Assembly (NCBI GenBank): GCA_016781885.1
Contig: JADDPM010000022.1
Location: 1 to 20,249, forward strand
Length of the DNA: 20,249 bases
Source: Rubrobacter sp.
GTDB taxonomy: Bacteria > Actinomycetota > Rubrobacteria > Rubrobacterales > Rubrobacteraceae
Direction: 5' to 3'
The notes under the pieces are model-generated. The model was not told the DNA's origin and did not search any database. It saw only the letters and a program-made list of their open reading frames with translations. The position numbers and the translations under genes were made by a program. Within the stretch, counting starts at the first letter, position 1. The number at the start of each line of letters is the position of its first letter. Below are positions 1 through 6,600 of this stretch, one piece after another.

Positions 1-1
1 G

Positions 2-1303
2 TTGCCCGGTCTCGCCGAGCTCGCCGCGTCCGCTCCGTCGCCGCGGGTGTTCGTGCTCGGGGTGGTGGCGACCGATCTGTGGGTCGGGTACGCAGCGTTG
101 CGGGAGCGGGCGCGATGGACGCCCGGGCTGGTGCGCGACGAGGACTGGGAGATGCAACACCGGCGCGGGGCCGGGCGCGTGCTCGACGCGGCGGCGGCGT
201 TGGGCGGTACTCTCATAAAGGCCGCCCAGTTCGGCTCTTCCCGCCCGGACCTGCTCCCCGCTCCCTACGTCGAGAGGCTCTCGGAGCTCCAGGACCGCGT
301 CCCGCCCCGGCCGTGGACGGTGATCGAGGGAGCGGTGACACGCGAGATCGGGCGCCCTCTCTCCGAAGAGTTCGAGGAGTTCCAGCGCGAGTCCATCGCC
401 GCCGCCTCCATTGCTCAGGTACACCGGGCTCGTCTCGCTGACAGCCGGTGGGTAGCCGTCAAGGTGCAGTATCCGGGGATAGCGGGTCTTATAGAGGCGG
501 ACCTGGCGGCGCTCCAGGGCATCTTCGAGGGGATCTCACGCCTCGAAGCCTCCGTCAACCTGCGCCCGATCCTCGACTACCTGCGCTGGACGCTCCCGAT
601 GGAGCTGGACTTCCGCCGCGAAGCAGGGGCGATAGGGGACCTCAAGAGTGCCCTCTCCCACCGGGATGACGTTCTCATCCCCGAGGTCGTCGAGGGGTTG
701 AACACCGAGCGCCTACTCGTGATGGAGCTCGTCGAGGGCGTCAAGATCACCGACCGCCAGGGCCTCCTCGACGCCGGTATAGACCCTCAACAGGTCGCGG
801 AGCTCCTCATAGACGTCTACGCTGAGCAACTCTTCGAGCGTGGCGTCTTCCATGCCGACCCTCATCCCGGCAACCTGCTCGTCCAGCCCGGGCAGAGAGG
901 CCCCGTGCTCGTCCTCCTCGACCACGGCCTTACCGTGAAGGTGCCGCCAGATCTCGTCGCGGCTATGGCCGAGGCTATGGATGCCCTCTCCGAAGGCGAC
1001 TTCGAGGCGCTGACCGGAGCACTAGAGAAGGCTGGGCTCGAGATCGGCCCTGACCTGGACCTCGACACGCTCCTCGGCCTCGCCGGCGTCCTCTTCGGGG
1101 CTGACCGGGGCGAGGAGGGTGTGGAAGAGGAGAGGGAGGATCTCGGGCGGTTCGGGTTGAGTTTGGGAGCGAGCATCGGCCGCATCCCGAACGACTTGCT
1201 ACTCGTGGGGCGCGCCATCGGTCTCATAGACGGCATTACCCGCCAGCTCGCCCCCGACCTCGACACCATAGAGATCGTCGCCCGGCGCGCAGGGAGCTCC
1301 TAG
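2..1303 (+). CDS. AarF/UbiB (ABC1/ADCK) family atypical kinase-like protein, possibly 5'-truncated
   Basis: Family members are protein-kinase-like ATPases linked to quinone or lipid metabolism; the substrate here cannot be told from sequence. Seen in the 433 residues: an Ala-rich nucleotide loop AAASIAQVHRA (about 133-143), the beta-3 lysine in VAVKVQYPG (K154), a catalytic loop HADPHPGN (284-291) and a metal-binding LDHG (306-309) in place of DFG. The family KxGQ motif reads KAAQ (73-76), so its Gly is Ala; RPDLLP follows as usual. Hydrophobic stretches near the N-terminus (about 14-30) may anchor it. The reading frame is open to the window edge and the first possible start is TTG at position 2, so the true start may lie upstream. 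The stop at 1301-1303 is 49 bases before the next gene. Family assignment is firm; role is unknown. Confidence 0.9.
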   Translation: MPGLAELAASAPSPRVFVLGVVATDLWVGYAALRERARWTPGLVRDEDWEMQHRRGAGRVLDAAAALGGTLIKAAQFGSSRPDLLPAPYVERLSELQDRVPPRPWTVIEGAVTREIGRPLSEEFEEFQRESIAAASIAQVHRARLADSRWVAVKVQYPGIAGLIEADLAALQGIFEGISRLEASVNLRPILDYLRWTLPMELDFRREAGAIGDLKSALSHRDDVLIPEVVEGLNTERLLVMELVEGVKITDRQGLLDAGIDPQQVAELLIDVYAEQLFERGVFHADPHPGNLLVQPGQRGPVLVLLDHGLTVKVPPDLVAAMAEAMDALSEGDFEALTGALEKAGLEIGPDLDLDTLLGLAGVLFGADRGEEGVEEEREDLGRFGLSLGASIGRIPNDLLLVGRAIGLIDGITRQLAPDLDTIEIVARRAGSS

Positions 1304-1340
1304 AGCCACGCTCTCGGAGTCCGGCGGCCGGTGCTTCCGG

Positions 1341-1346
1341 TACAAT
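1341..1346 (+). promoter_or_regulatory. -10-like box TACAAT for a probable leaderless gene
   Basis: TACAAT matches the sigma-70 consensus at 5 of 6 positions and ends six bases before the GTG at 1353, which puts the expected transcription start at or next to the start codon. No -35 consensus is visible 16-18 bases upstream. Inference from spacing only. Confidence 0.45.
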
Positions 1347-1352
1347 GCTCTC

Positions 1353-1673
1353 GTGAAGGTCTCTTCGAAGTTCGGGTTGGTGCTCGCCGGGGTATACCTG
1401 CTGGTGGTGGCGGCGTCCGTGATCTGGACGAGCCTCTCGGCACAGGAGAACCCGGCCGGACTCGTCGAGTCGGGGCTGTTGGCCTTCTACCTGACGCTGC
1501 CCTGGAGCCTTATCTTCGTGGTCGTGCTGGAGATAGTTAGTCCCGGACTGATAGGTTCGTACCTGTCCCTGCTCGTGATGATCTTCATCTCGGCGGCGAT
1601 TAATGCCGCTTTCCTCTATTTCCTGGGCTCCTCGCTGACGAGAAGGAGAACCCGCGGGAGAGACGGGACCTAA
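1353..1673 (+). CDS. Small membrane protein of unknown function, three predicted helices
   Basis: I do not recognise a family. The 106-residue product has three hydrophobic segments (about residues 8-28, 40-61 and 65-90) and a basic tail (TRRRTRGRD), which by the positive-inside rule suggests a cytoplasmic C-terminus. Coding is supported by the consistent membrane pattern and by its exact fit between the kinase-like gene and the fumarase operon. The GTG start at 1353 has no Shine-Dalgarno sequence; instead a TACAAT -10-like box lies at 1341-1346, six bases before it, so a leaderless message is likely. Its stop TAA (1671-1673) overlaps the stop of the convergent fumarase beta gene by two bases, leaving no room for a terminator. 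It could be a helper of the upstream kinase-like protein, but nothing in the sequence shows that. Confidence 0.7.
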   Translation: MKVSSKFGLVLAGVYLLVVAASVIWTSLSAQENPAGLVESGLLAFYLTLPWSLIFVVVLEIVSPGLIGSYLSLLVMIFISAAINAAFLYFLGSSLTRRRTRGRDGT

Positions 1674-2242
1674 ACCTCCCCGACCTTCCGCCGCCACCTC
1701 TCGCGGCCCTCCAAGTATAAATCCCCGCCGTACATATCGTTGATGACGACCACGGGGAACTCCTCGACCAAGAGACGCCTCACCGCCTCCGCGCCGAGGT
1801 CCTCGTAGGCCACGATCTCGGCCTCCTTCACGCGCCGGGCGAGGAGCGCCGCCGTCCCCTCGACCGCCCCGAAGTACACGCACCCGTGCTGCCGCATCGC
1901 GTCTCGCACCTCTTGGGAGCGTAACCCCTTGCCGACCATCCCCCTCAACCCCCGCTCGATCAGCAGCGGCGAGTACGAGTCCATCCTCGACGCCGTCGTC
2001 GGCCCCGCCGGTCCCAGAGCGTGCCCTGGCCGTGCCGGCGCCGGACCCGTGAAGTACACTACCTGCCCCTCGGGGTCGAACGGCAACGGCTCCCCTTTAT
2101 CTATAGCCTCCGCTATCCGGGCGTGCGTCGCGTCCCGCGCCGCGTAGAGAAGGCCGCTAAGACGTACCACGTCACCCGTACGCAGAGGTTCCACGCCCCC
2201 CTTCGAGAGCGGCACCTCCAGGTAGATCGGCTCCCTGCTCAC
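1670..2242 (-). CDS. Class I (Fe-S) fumarate hydratase / L-tartrate dehydratase, beta subunit
   Basis: This is the C-terminal-type subunit of the two-subunit, iron-sulfur hydro-lyase that interconverts fumarate and L-malate (or dehydrates tartrate in TtdAB). The 190-residue product shows the family pattern: GDVVRLSG, the stretch FTGPAPARPGHALGPAGPTT, SRMDSYSP, GMVGKG, VYFGAVEGTAALLA, VAYEDLG and NDMYGGDLY. The GTG start at 2242-2240 overlaps the TGA of the alpha gene in the four bases GTGA, implying translational coupling and equal subunit supply. The same frame stays open far upstream through the alpha gene, but that part does not look like protein. Fumarase and tartrate dehydratase subunits cannot be separated by eye; the nearby tartrate/D-malate dehydrogenase keeps both options open. 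Mesaconase activity, known in some class I fumarases, is another possibility. Confidence 0.9.
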   Translation of the reverse strand: MSREPIYLEVPLSKGGVEPLRTGDVVRLSGLLYAARDATHARIAEAIDKGEPLPFDPEGQVVYFTGPAPARPGHALGPAGPTTASRMDSYSPLLIERGLRGMVGKGLRSQEVRDAMRQHGCVYFGAVEGTAALLARRVKEAEIVAYEDLGAEAVRRLLVEEFPVVVINDMYGGDLYLEGRERWRRKVGEV

Positions 2243-3081
2243 AACTCGGCTGAGGCGGTGCGGTGGGAGTGGCAGTCCAGGTTCACGGCCACCGGGAAGG
2301 CGGCGATGTGCGTCGGGAAGCTCTCGACGTGGACGGCGAGGGCCGTGACCCTGCCGCCGTACCCTGCGGGGCCGATGCCGGTAGCGTTGATCTCCTCCAG
2401 AAGCTCTTCTTCGATCCTCGCCAGCTCGGGGTCGGGGTTCGGCTCCCCCGAGGGGCGGGTGAGCGCCTTCTTGGCGAGTTGGGCGGCCTTCTCGAACGGC
2501 CCTCCTATCCCTACCCCCACTGTCAGCGGCGGGCTTGCGTTCGGGCCGGCCCTCTCTATAGTCTCGACCACGAACCTCTTCATCTCCGTCAACCCCTCCG
2601 CCGGCGTGAGCATCCTCAAGGCGCTCATGTTGTCGCAGCCCGCGCCCTTCACGAGCATCGTCAGCTTCAGCCCGTCCCCAGGCACCAGGTCGTAGTACAC
2701 GATGGCCGGGGTGTTGTCCCCGGTGTTGGTCCGCTCGATGGGGCTCCTCACGATGCTCTTCCTCAGATAACCCTCGTCGTAGCCACGCCGAACCCCCTCG
2801 TCTATCGCCTCTGCCAGCTCCCCCCCGACGAAGCGGACCTCCGTCCCGACCTCGGCGAAGAAGACAGCGTACCCGGTGTCCTGGCAGAAGGCGATGCACT
2901 CCCTCTCGGCGACCTCGGCGTTCTCCAGGAGCCGCTCGATCACCTCCCGCCCCAAGGGAGACTCCTCCCTCTCAAGACCCTCCCGCAGAGCGCGCAGGTG
3001 CCCCGCGGGCAGACGCGTGTTCGCCTCGATGCACAGGTCGCTAACGGCCTGAGTTACGTCCTCTACCCGTACCTCGCGCAA
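2239..3081 (-). CDS. Class I (Fe-S) fumarate hydratase / L-tartrate dehydratase, alpha subunit
   Basis: This is the [4Fe-4S]-binding subunit of the two-subunit fumarase or tartrate dehydratase and acts in the cytoplasm with the beta subunit encoded just downstream. Three cysteines sit where the family binds the cluster: Cys66 in FCQDTG, Cys149 in KGAGCDNMS and Cys270 in DCHSHR. GIGGPFEKAA (about 191-200) is also typical. I chose the TTG at 3081 because the protein then begins MREVRVEDVTQ, the normal family N-terminus, is 280 residues long as expected, and has a perfect AGGAGG (3095-3090) eight bases upstream. A GTG at 3111 would add ten residues without a good ribosome site. It is first in a two-gene minus-strand operon. 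The oxygen-sensitive cluster predicts a need for iron-sulfur assembly. Confidence 0.92.
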   Translation of the reverse strand: MREVRVEDVTQAVSDLCIEANTRLPAGHLRALREGLEREESPLGREVIERLLENAEVAERECIAFCQDTGYAVFFAEVGTEVRFVGGELAEAIDEGVRRGYDEGYLRKSIVRSPIERTNTGDNTPAIVYYDLVPGDGLKLTMLVKGAGCDNMSALRMLTPAEGLTEMKRFVVETIERAGPNASPPLTVGVGIGGPFEKAAQLAKKALTRPSGEPNPDPELARIEEELLEEINATGIGPAGYGGRVTALAVHVESFPTHIAAFPVAVNLDCHSHRTASAEL

Positions 3082-3089
3082 AGCCTCCG

Positions 3090-3095
3090 CCTCCT
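3090..3095 (-). promoter_or_regulatory. Ribosome binding site AGGAGG that sets the TTG start of the fumarase alpha gene
   Basis: A perfect AGGAGG on the minus strand, eight bases before the TTG at 3081. It lies inside the longer open frame, so it argues for the internal TTG against the GTG at 3111. Confidence 0.6.
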
Positions 3096-3124
3096 CATTT
3101 CTGCCGATCACGGCCCCATCCGGA

Positions 3125-3133
3125 AGAATAGCA
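3125..3133 (-). promoter_or_regulatory. Candidate extended -10 promoter (TGC TATTCT) for the fumarase operon
   Basis: On the minus strand TGC (3133-3131) is followed directly by TATTCT (3130-3125), a TGn-extended -10. Expected transcription start is near 3118, giving a leader of about 37 bases to the TTG at 3081. No -35 match is visible. Confidence 0.4.
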
Positions 3134-3224
3134 TCGACCTGTCTATTGTGTCCGGCTTCGCTGGAGGACTTTACGACCCGGACACCGGCCTTACGCGCTT
3201 CAGGGTCAAGGATCTACGGCGCTG

Positions 3225-3240
3225 CGGAACGTTTCCGTTC
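3225..3240. repeat. Nested inverted repeats upstream of the MaoC gene
   Basis: CGGAA-CGT-TTCCG (3225-3237) and GAACG-TTTC-CGTTC (3227-3240) overlap in one short stretch, about 105 bases before the MaoC start in the divergent fumarase/MaoC spacer. The arms are exact but short. It could be an operator shared by both units; chance is not excluded. Confidence 0.3.
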
Positions 3241-3342
3241 TCCTGCTGATCATGAATGAGGAAGTGGCCTTTCATTTCATTCTCCGCTACCGTTTTGGGT
3301 TACGATCAGGCTGAGGAGCGCTAGAGTACGGGAAGGAGCCAG

Positions 3343-3846
3343 ATGGCGGTAAAAGAGGGTTGGCGGGGACGGTTCTTCGAGGACTTCGAGGTCGGGGACG
3401 TCTACGAGCATCCGCTCGGACGAACGGTGACGACCACGGACAACTCATGGTTCACGCTGCTGACGCAGAACACGGCTCCGATACACTTCGACCATGCTTA
3501 CGCTGAGAAGACGGAGTTCGGCAGGCCACTCGTGGACTCGACCTTTACGGTCGCCCTGGTAACCGGACAGAGCGTCACCGACGTCTCGCAGAACGTCTTC
3601 GCCAATCTGGGATGGGATGAGATCCGCCTTCCCGCCCCCGTGTTCGAGGGCGATACGATCTACTCCCGCTCGGAGGTACTCGAGAGGCGGGAGTCTAAAT
3701 CCCGCCCGAACGTCGGCGTCGTCACGGTGAAGACGACCGGCTATAACCAGGACGGCGTCGTGGTGATAACGTTCAAGCGCACGCTCCTCGTCTACAGAAG
3801 AGGCCACGCCCCGGAGATAACCAGGATCACCCCCGAAGACAGATAA
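3343..3846 (+). CDS. MaoC-like hot-dog fold (enoyl/mesaconyl-CoA-type) hydratase
   Basis: A 167-residue single hot-dog protein of the MaoC/R-hydratase family, which adds water to the double bond of acyl-CoA thioesters. The region NSWFTLLTQNTAPIHFD (about residues 44-60), followed by YAEKTEFGRPLVDST, matches the hydratase-2 motif, and GDTIYSRSEVLERRES is the usual second half. The classic catalytic D-x-N-P-x-H reads N-T-A-P-I-H: the His is kept but Asp is Asn. I believe this is a feature of a subgroup often labelled mesaconyl-CoA hydratase-like, but the substrate is not proven. The ATG has a clear AAGGAG (3332-3337 region) five bases upstream. It is transcribed away from the fumarase operon and ends 11 bases from the convergent carrier gene, so it is probably monocistronic. 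Confidence 0.85.
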   Translation: MAVKEGWRGRFFEDFEVGDVYEHPLGRTVTTTDNSWFTLLTQNTAPIHFDHAYAEKTEFGRPLVDSTFTVALVTGQSVTDVSQNVFANLGWDEIRLPAPVFEGDTIYSRSEVLERRESKSRPNVGVVTVKTTGYNQDGVVVITFKRTLLVYRRGHAPEITRITPEDR

Positions 3847-3857
3847 CCTCCGAGAGG
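3847..3857. terminator. Weak hairpin filling the gap between convergent stops
   Basis: The 11 bases between the MaoC stop and the carrier stop are CCTC-CGA-GAGG, a 4-bp stem with a 3-base loop. There is no U-tract on either strand, so terminator function is doubtful. Confidence 0.15.
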
Positions 3858-5279
3858 CTATTCCAGAAAGCCCAAAGGGCGCCACCAAAGGAGGGAGGTC
3901 GCGCCGAGGATGGCTAGGAACAGTATCGTGAGCAAGAGACCGACGCGTAACAGGTCGCGCGAAGAGTACATGCCGGTCTGGTAGGTGACGAGGTTGGACA
4001 TCGCCTGCGAGGGCAAGACGAACGTCGCCAGGCCCGCCAGCGCCACCGTGACGCCGACCGCCTCCGCGGGCAGGCCGAGAGAGCCCGAGCCCGCGAGCAG
4101 GACCGGCAGGAGTGTAGCCGCCGCCGGGGTCGAACCCGCGAAGGCGAGCTGGTAGACGAGCATTATCCCCGCGACCACCAGGACCCCCGCGACCGCGCCC
4201 GCACGTGCCAGATCCGTCGCCCCCGTCCCGAGCAGTCCCTCTCCGACCCACACCGCCGCCCCCGTGTCCCGGAGGGCGAAGGCCAGCGAGAGGCTCGCCC
4301 CAAAGAGGAAGATGGAGCCCCAGGAGATCCCCAACACCTCCTCCCAGGAGACGACGCGAACCGGCGAGACGGTCATCAGCGCCACCGCGAGGAAGGCCGG
4401 AACCGAAGGGTGCCAGCCTGTTACGGGCTCTAGGACCCACAATAGCGCCGTGAAAACCAGAATTCCCGCGAGCCGCCTCTCGGGGTTCGTGACGGGGCCG
4501 AGATCGGCGAGGCGGTCGGCGACGGCCTCGCGGCTAATGGACTCCTCGTCGTGGACCGGGAAGAGCAGGACGAGACCGCCCCACAGCGCCGTGAACGCCA
4601 GCACCTCGACTGGCCACGTCAGGGCGAGCCAGCCGAGGTACGTGATGCGCTCCCCGCCCGAGCCGACGACGAGGTCCACAGCGAGCACGTTGACCACGGC
4701 CGCGGGTAGGACCGCGATACCGCCCAAAGTGGCCCCGAAGGCGAGGCCCAATAAGAGACGCTTCGCCCCGTTCGGCGAGCCCCGGCGGACGAACGCCTCC
4801 GCTATAACCACCACGACCGGCAGGAGCGCCACGGCTCGCACCACGGTCGAGGGCACGAAGAAGGCCAGAGCGGCGAGCGCCAGGAGCAGCCCCGCGAGGA
4901 CGCCCGAGGAGCTAAGGGGCACGCGCAGGAGAAAACCGTAGGTGAGCCTGCGGGCGAGCGGCGTCTTCTCAAGGGCGGCGGCCATCATGAAGCCCGTCAC
5001 GAGCAGCAGGGTCGCCGAGGAGCCGAAGCCGGAGGCCGCGCCCTCCGGGGTGGCGGCGCCCGTCGCGGCGAGCAGGAAGACTATGGGTATAGAGGTCGCC
5101 GCGAGCGGTACGGGTTCGAGGACCCACGCGGCGAGCGTGCCCGCGGTGATCGCCAATGCCCACCGCGCCGGGGAGCCGAGATCCTCCGGCAGAGACAGGA
5201 GCGCCGCCAGGAGCGCCGCGAAGGGCAGAAGCCCCCTGAAGAGTACGCCCCATCCCGGACGCTTACCGGCCCCGTTCAT
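3858..5279 (-). CDS. SLC13/DASS-type dicarboxylate or anion transporter
   Basis: A 473-residue integral membrane protein with about 11-12 hydrophobic segments in two similar halves, as in the divalent anion:sodium symporter family that imports C4-dicarboxylates, citrate or sulfate. Each half has the expected hairpin region followed by a broken helix: FFVPSTVVRAVALLP in the first half and FAGSTPAAATLLP in the second. The canonical Ser-Asn-Thr triplets that hold sodium and substrate are Pro-Ser-Thr and Gly-Ser-Thr here, so coupling or substrate may differ. It lies 21 bases downstream of the tartrate/D-malate dehydrogenase gene on the same strand, which suggests that it imports the substrate of that enzyme. 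The ATG at 5279 has only a weak ribosome site. Specificity remains open. Confidence 0.82.
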   Translation of the reverse strand: MNGAGKRPGWGVLFRGLLPFAALLAALLSLPEDLGSPARWALAITAGTLAAWVLEPVPLAATSIPIVFLLAATGAATPEGAASGFGSSATLLLVTGFMMAAALEKTPLARRLTYGFLLRVPLSSSGVLAGLLLALAALAFFVPSTVVRAVALLPVVVVIAEAFVRRGSPNGAKRLLLGLAFGATLGGIAVLPAAVVNVLAVDLVVGSGGERITYLGWLALTWPVEVLAFTALWGGLVLLFPVHDEESISREAVADRLADLGPVTNPERRLAGILVFTALLWVLEPVTGWHPSVPAFLAVALMTVSPVRVVSWEEVLGISWGSIFLFGASLSLAFALRDTGAAVWVGEGLLGTGATDLARAGAVAGVLVVAGIMLVYQLAFAGSTPAAATLLPVLLAGSGSLGLPAEAVGVTVALAGLATFVLPSQAMSNLVTYQTGMYSSRDLLRVGLLLTILFLAILGATSLLWWRPLGFLE

Positions 5280-5300
5280 GTTTCCGACAGGAGGGACGCC

Positions 5301-6401
5301 CTACTCGCCCGGAGCGCCGGAGAGACGCCCGATAACGGCCTCCGTTACCTCTCCCGTGGCGGCCGTGCCGCCGAGGTCGGGGGTCTTTGCGCCGCTGGCT
5401 ATCGCTTCTTCGAGGGCGTCGAGGACTCGTTTCCCCGCGGTTGCGTGGCCGGCGTGTTCGAGGAGGAGTGCGGCGGCCCAGATCGCCCCGGCCGGGTTCG
5501 CGATACCCTTGCCGGCGATGTCCGGGGCGGAGCCGTGGATCGGCTCGAAGAGCGAGGGGAACTCTCCGGTCGGGTTGAGGTTGGCAGATGGCGCGATCCC
5601 GATGGCCCCGCTTATCGCAGCCGTTATCTCCGAGAGCAGGTCCCCAAAGAGGTTCGACCCTACGACCACGTCGAAGCGTTCCGGGTTCAGGATTAGCCGG
5701 GCAGCCAGGGCGTCCGCGTGCATGAGCGAGGCTTCGACGCCAGAATACTCCTCGCCGACCTCGCGGAAGATCTCGTCGAAGAAGGGCATCGTGATGCTGA
5801 TCCCGTTTGACTTCGTCGCCCCGACCAGACGCCCGCTTCTCTCTACCGCCAGCTCGTAGGCGTAGTGCAAGATTCTCTCTACTCCGCGTCTCGTAAAGAC
5901 GCTCTCCTGCACGGCGAGCTCGTGCGGAGTTCCCCCGTAGAGCCGTCCGCCCGCGTCCGAGTACTCCCCTTCTGTATTCTCGCGGACCACCGCGATATCG
6001 AGGGCTGCCGGGTCGGCGAGGCGAAGGGGACTCTCGACGCCGCGCAGCAGCCGGGCGGGGCGGAGGTTCACGTACTGGTCGAAGGAGCGCCGGATCGGGA
6101 GCAGCAGGCCCCAGAGGGAGACATGGTCCGGGACCGTCGGCCAGCCCACGGCCCCGAGGTAGATCTCATCGAAACCCCGCAGCGTTTCGAGCGCGTCCTC
6201 CGGCATCATGACGCCGTGTTCGAGGTAGTGCTCCGAGCCCCACGGGAACTCCTCGAACTCCAGCTCTAGAGAGGCGTCGTTCGACGCGGCGGCCTGCATT
6301 ACCGCCATGCCGGAGCGGATTACCTCCGGCCCGATACCGTCGCCCGGGATCACGGCAACGCGGGTCACGGTACTCTCGTTCGGGTCCCTGCCTCCCGCCA
6401 T
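5301..6401 (-). CDS. Tartrate dehydrogenase / D-malate dehydrogenase (decarboxylating), IPMDH/ICDH family
   Basis: An NAD- and Mn/Mg-dependent beta-decarboxylating dehydrogenase of 366 residues. It opens with VAVIPGDGIGPEV, has RRSFDQYVNLRP (104-115), RENTEGEY (140-147), TKSNGISI (196-203), the metal-binding Asp in SNLFGDLLSE and the NAD-binding HGSAPDIAGKGIANP (289-303). GAVGWP...DHVSLWG (about 83-98) and ESVFTRRGVERIL are typical of the TtuC/DmlA branch rather than leucine or TCA enzymes. D-malate would give pyruvate and CO2; tartrate gives oxaloglycolate or glycerate. The ATG at 6401 is chosen because GGAGGG sits five bases upstream and the length fits; a GTG at 6368 is the alternative. 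A further 24 open codons upstream look non-coding. It probably forms an operon with the carrier downstream. Confidence 0.9.
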   Translation of the reverse strand: MAGGRDPNESTVTRVAVIPGDGIGPEVIRSGMAVMQAAASNDASLELEFEEFPWGSEHYLEHGVMMPEDALETLRGFDEIYLGAVGWPTVPDHVSLWGLLLPIRRSFDQYVNLRPARLLRGVESPLRLADPAALDIAVVRENTEGEYSDAGGRLYGGTPHELAVQESVFTRRGVERILHYAYELAVERSGRLVGATKSNGISITMPFFDEIFREVGEEYSGVEASLMHADALAARLILNPERFDVVVGSNLFGDLLSEITAAISGAIGIAPSANLNPTGEFPSLFEPIHGSAPDIAGKGIANPAGAIWAAALLLEHAGHATAGKRVLDALEEAIASGAKTPDLGGTAATGEVTEAVIGRLSGAPGE

Positions 6402-6463
6402 GCGTGCCCTCCGCGCCCTCGTCCCGGTAAAACGCGGCCCTGTTTGGCTCGCGCGATGGGCGG

Positions 6464-6472
6464 AATATAGCA
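6464..6472 (-). promoter_or_regulatory. Candidate extended -10 promoter (TGC TATATT) for the dehydrogenase-carrier operon
   Basis: On the minus strand TGC (6472-6470) precedes TATATT (6469-6464), with an expected start near 6457 and a leader of about 56 bases. The same TGC-plus-TATnnT layout occurs before the fumarase operon. Confidence 0.42.
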
Positions 6473-6513
6473 CAGGGCGCCGCTTCTCCCGGGCGACGAA
6501 GGCTGTTCTATTT

Positions 6514-6522
6514 TGCTAGACT
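6514..6522 (+). promoter_or_regulatory. Possible extended -10 (TGC TAGACT) for the PEP carboxykinase gene
   Basis: TGC at 6514-6516 followed by TAGACT at 6517-6522 (4 of 6 consensus bases) would start transcription near 6530, leaving a leader of about 70 bases. Small inverted repeats CCAC-ACTGA-GTGG and ACCG-GTTT-CGGT lie in that leader. Weak evidence. Confidence 0.25.
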
Positions 6523-6600
6523 TCCGGCCACACTGAGTGGTCTCTCTTAGGCCCTCGGGATAAACAACACCGGTTTCGGTAACAGGTGGAAAGGGATCAT

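Noticed and set aside
2243..2899. Upstream part of the open frame containing the fumarase beta gene
   Set aside because: It overlaps the alpha gene in another frame and is Arg/Gly-rich without motifs. The GTG at 2242 with the GTGA overlap explains the real start, so there is no alpha-beta fusion.
2263..3249. Plus-strand open frame of 328 codons antisense to the fumarase alpha gene
   Set aside because: The opposite strand encodes a full class I fumarase subunit with all three cluster cysteines. The plus frame is an artefact of GC-rich codon bias with no recognisable motif.
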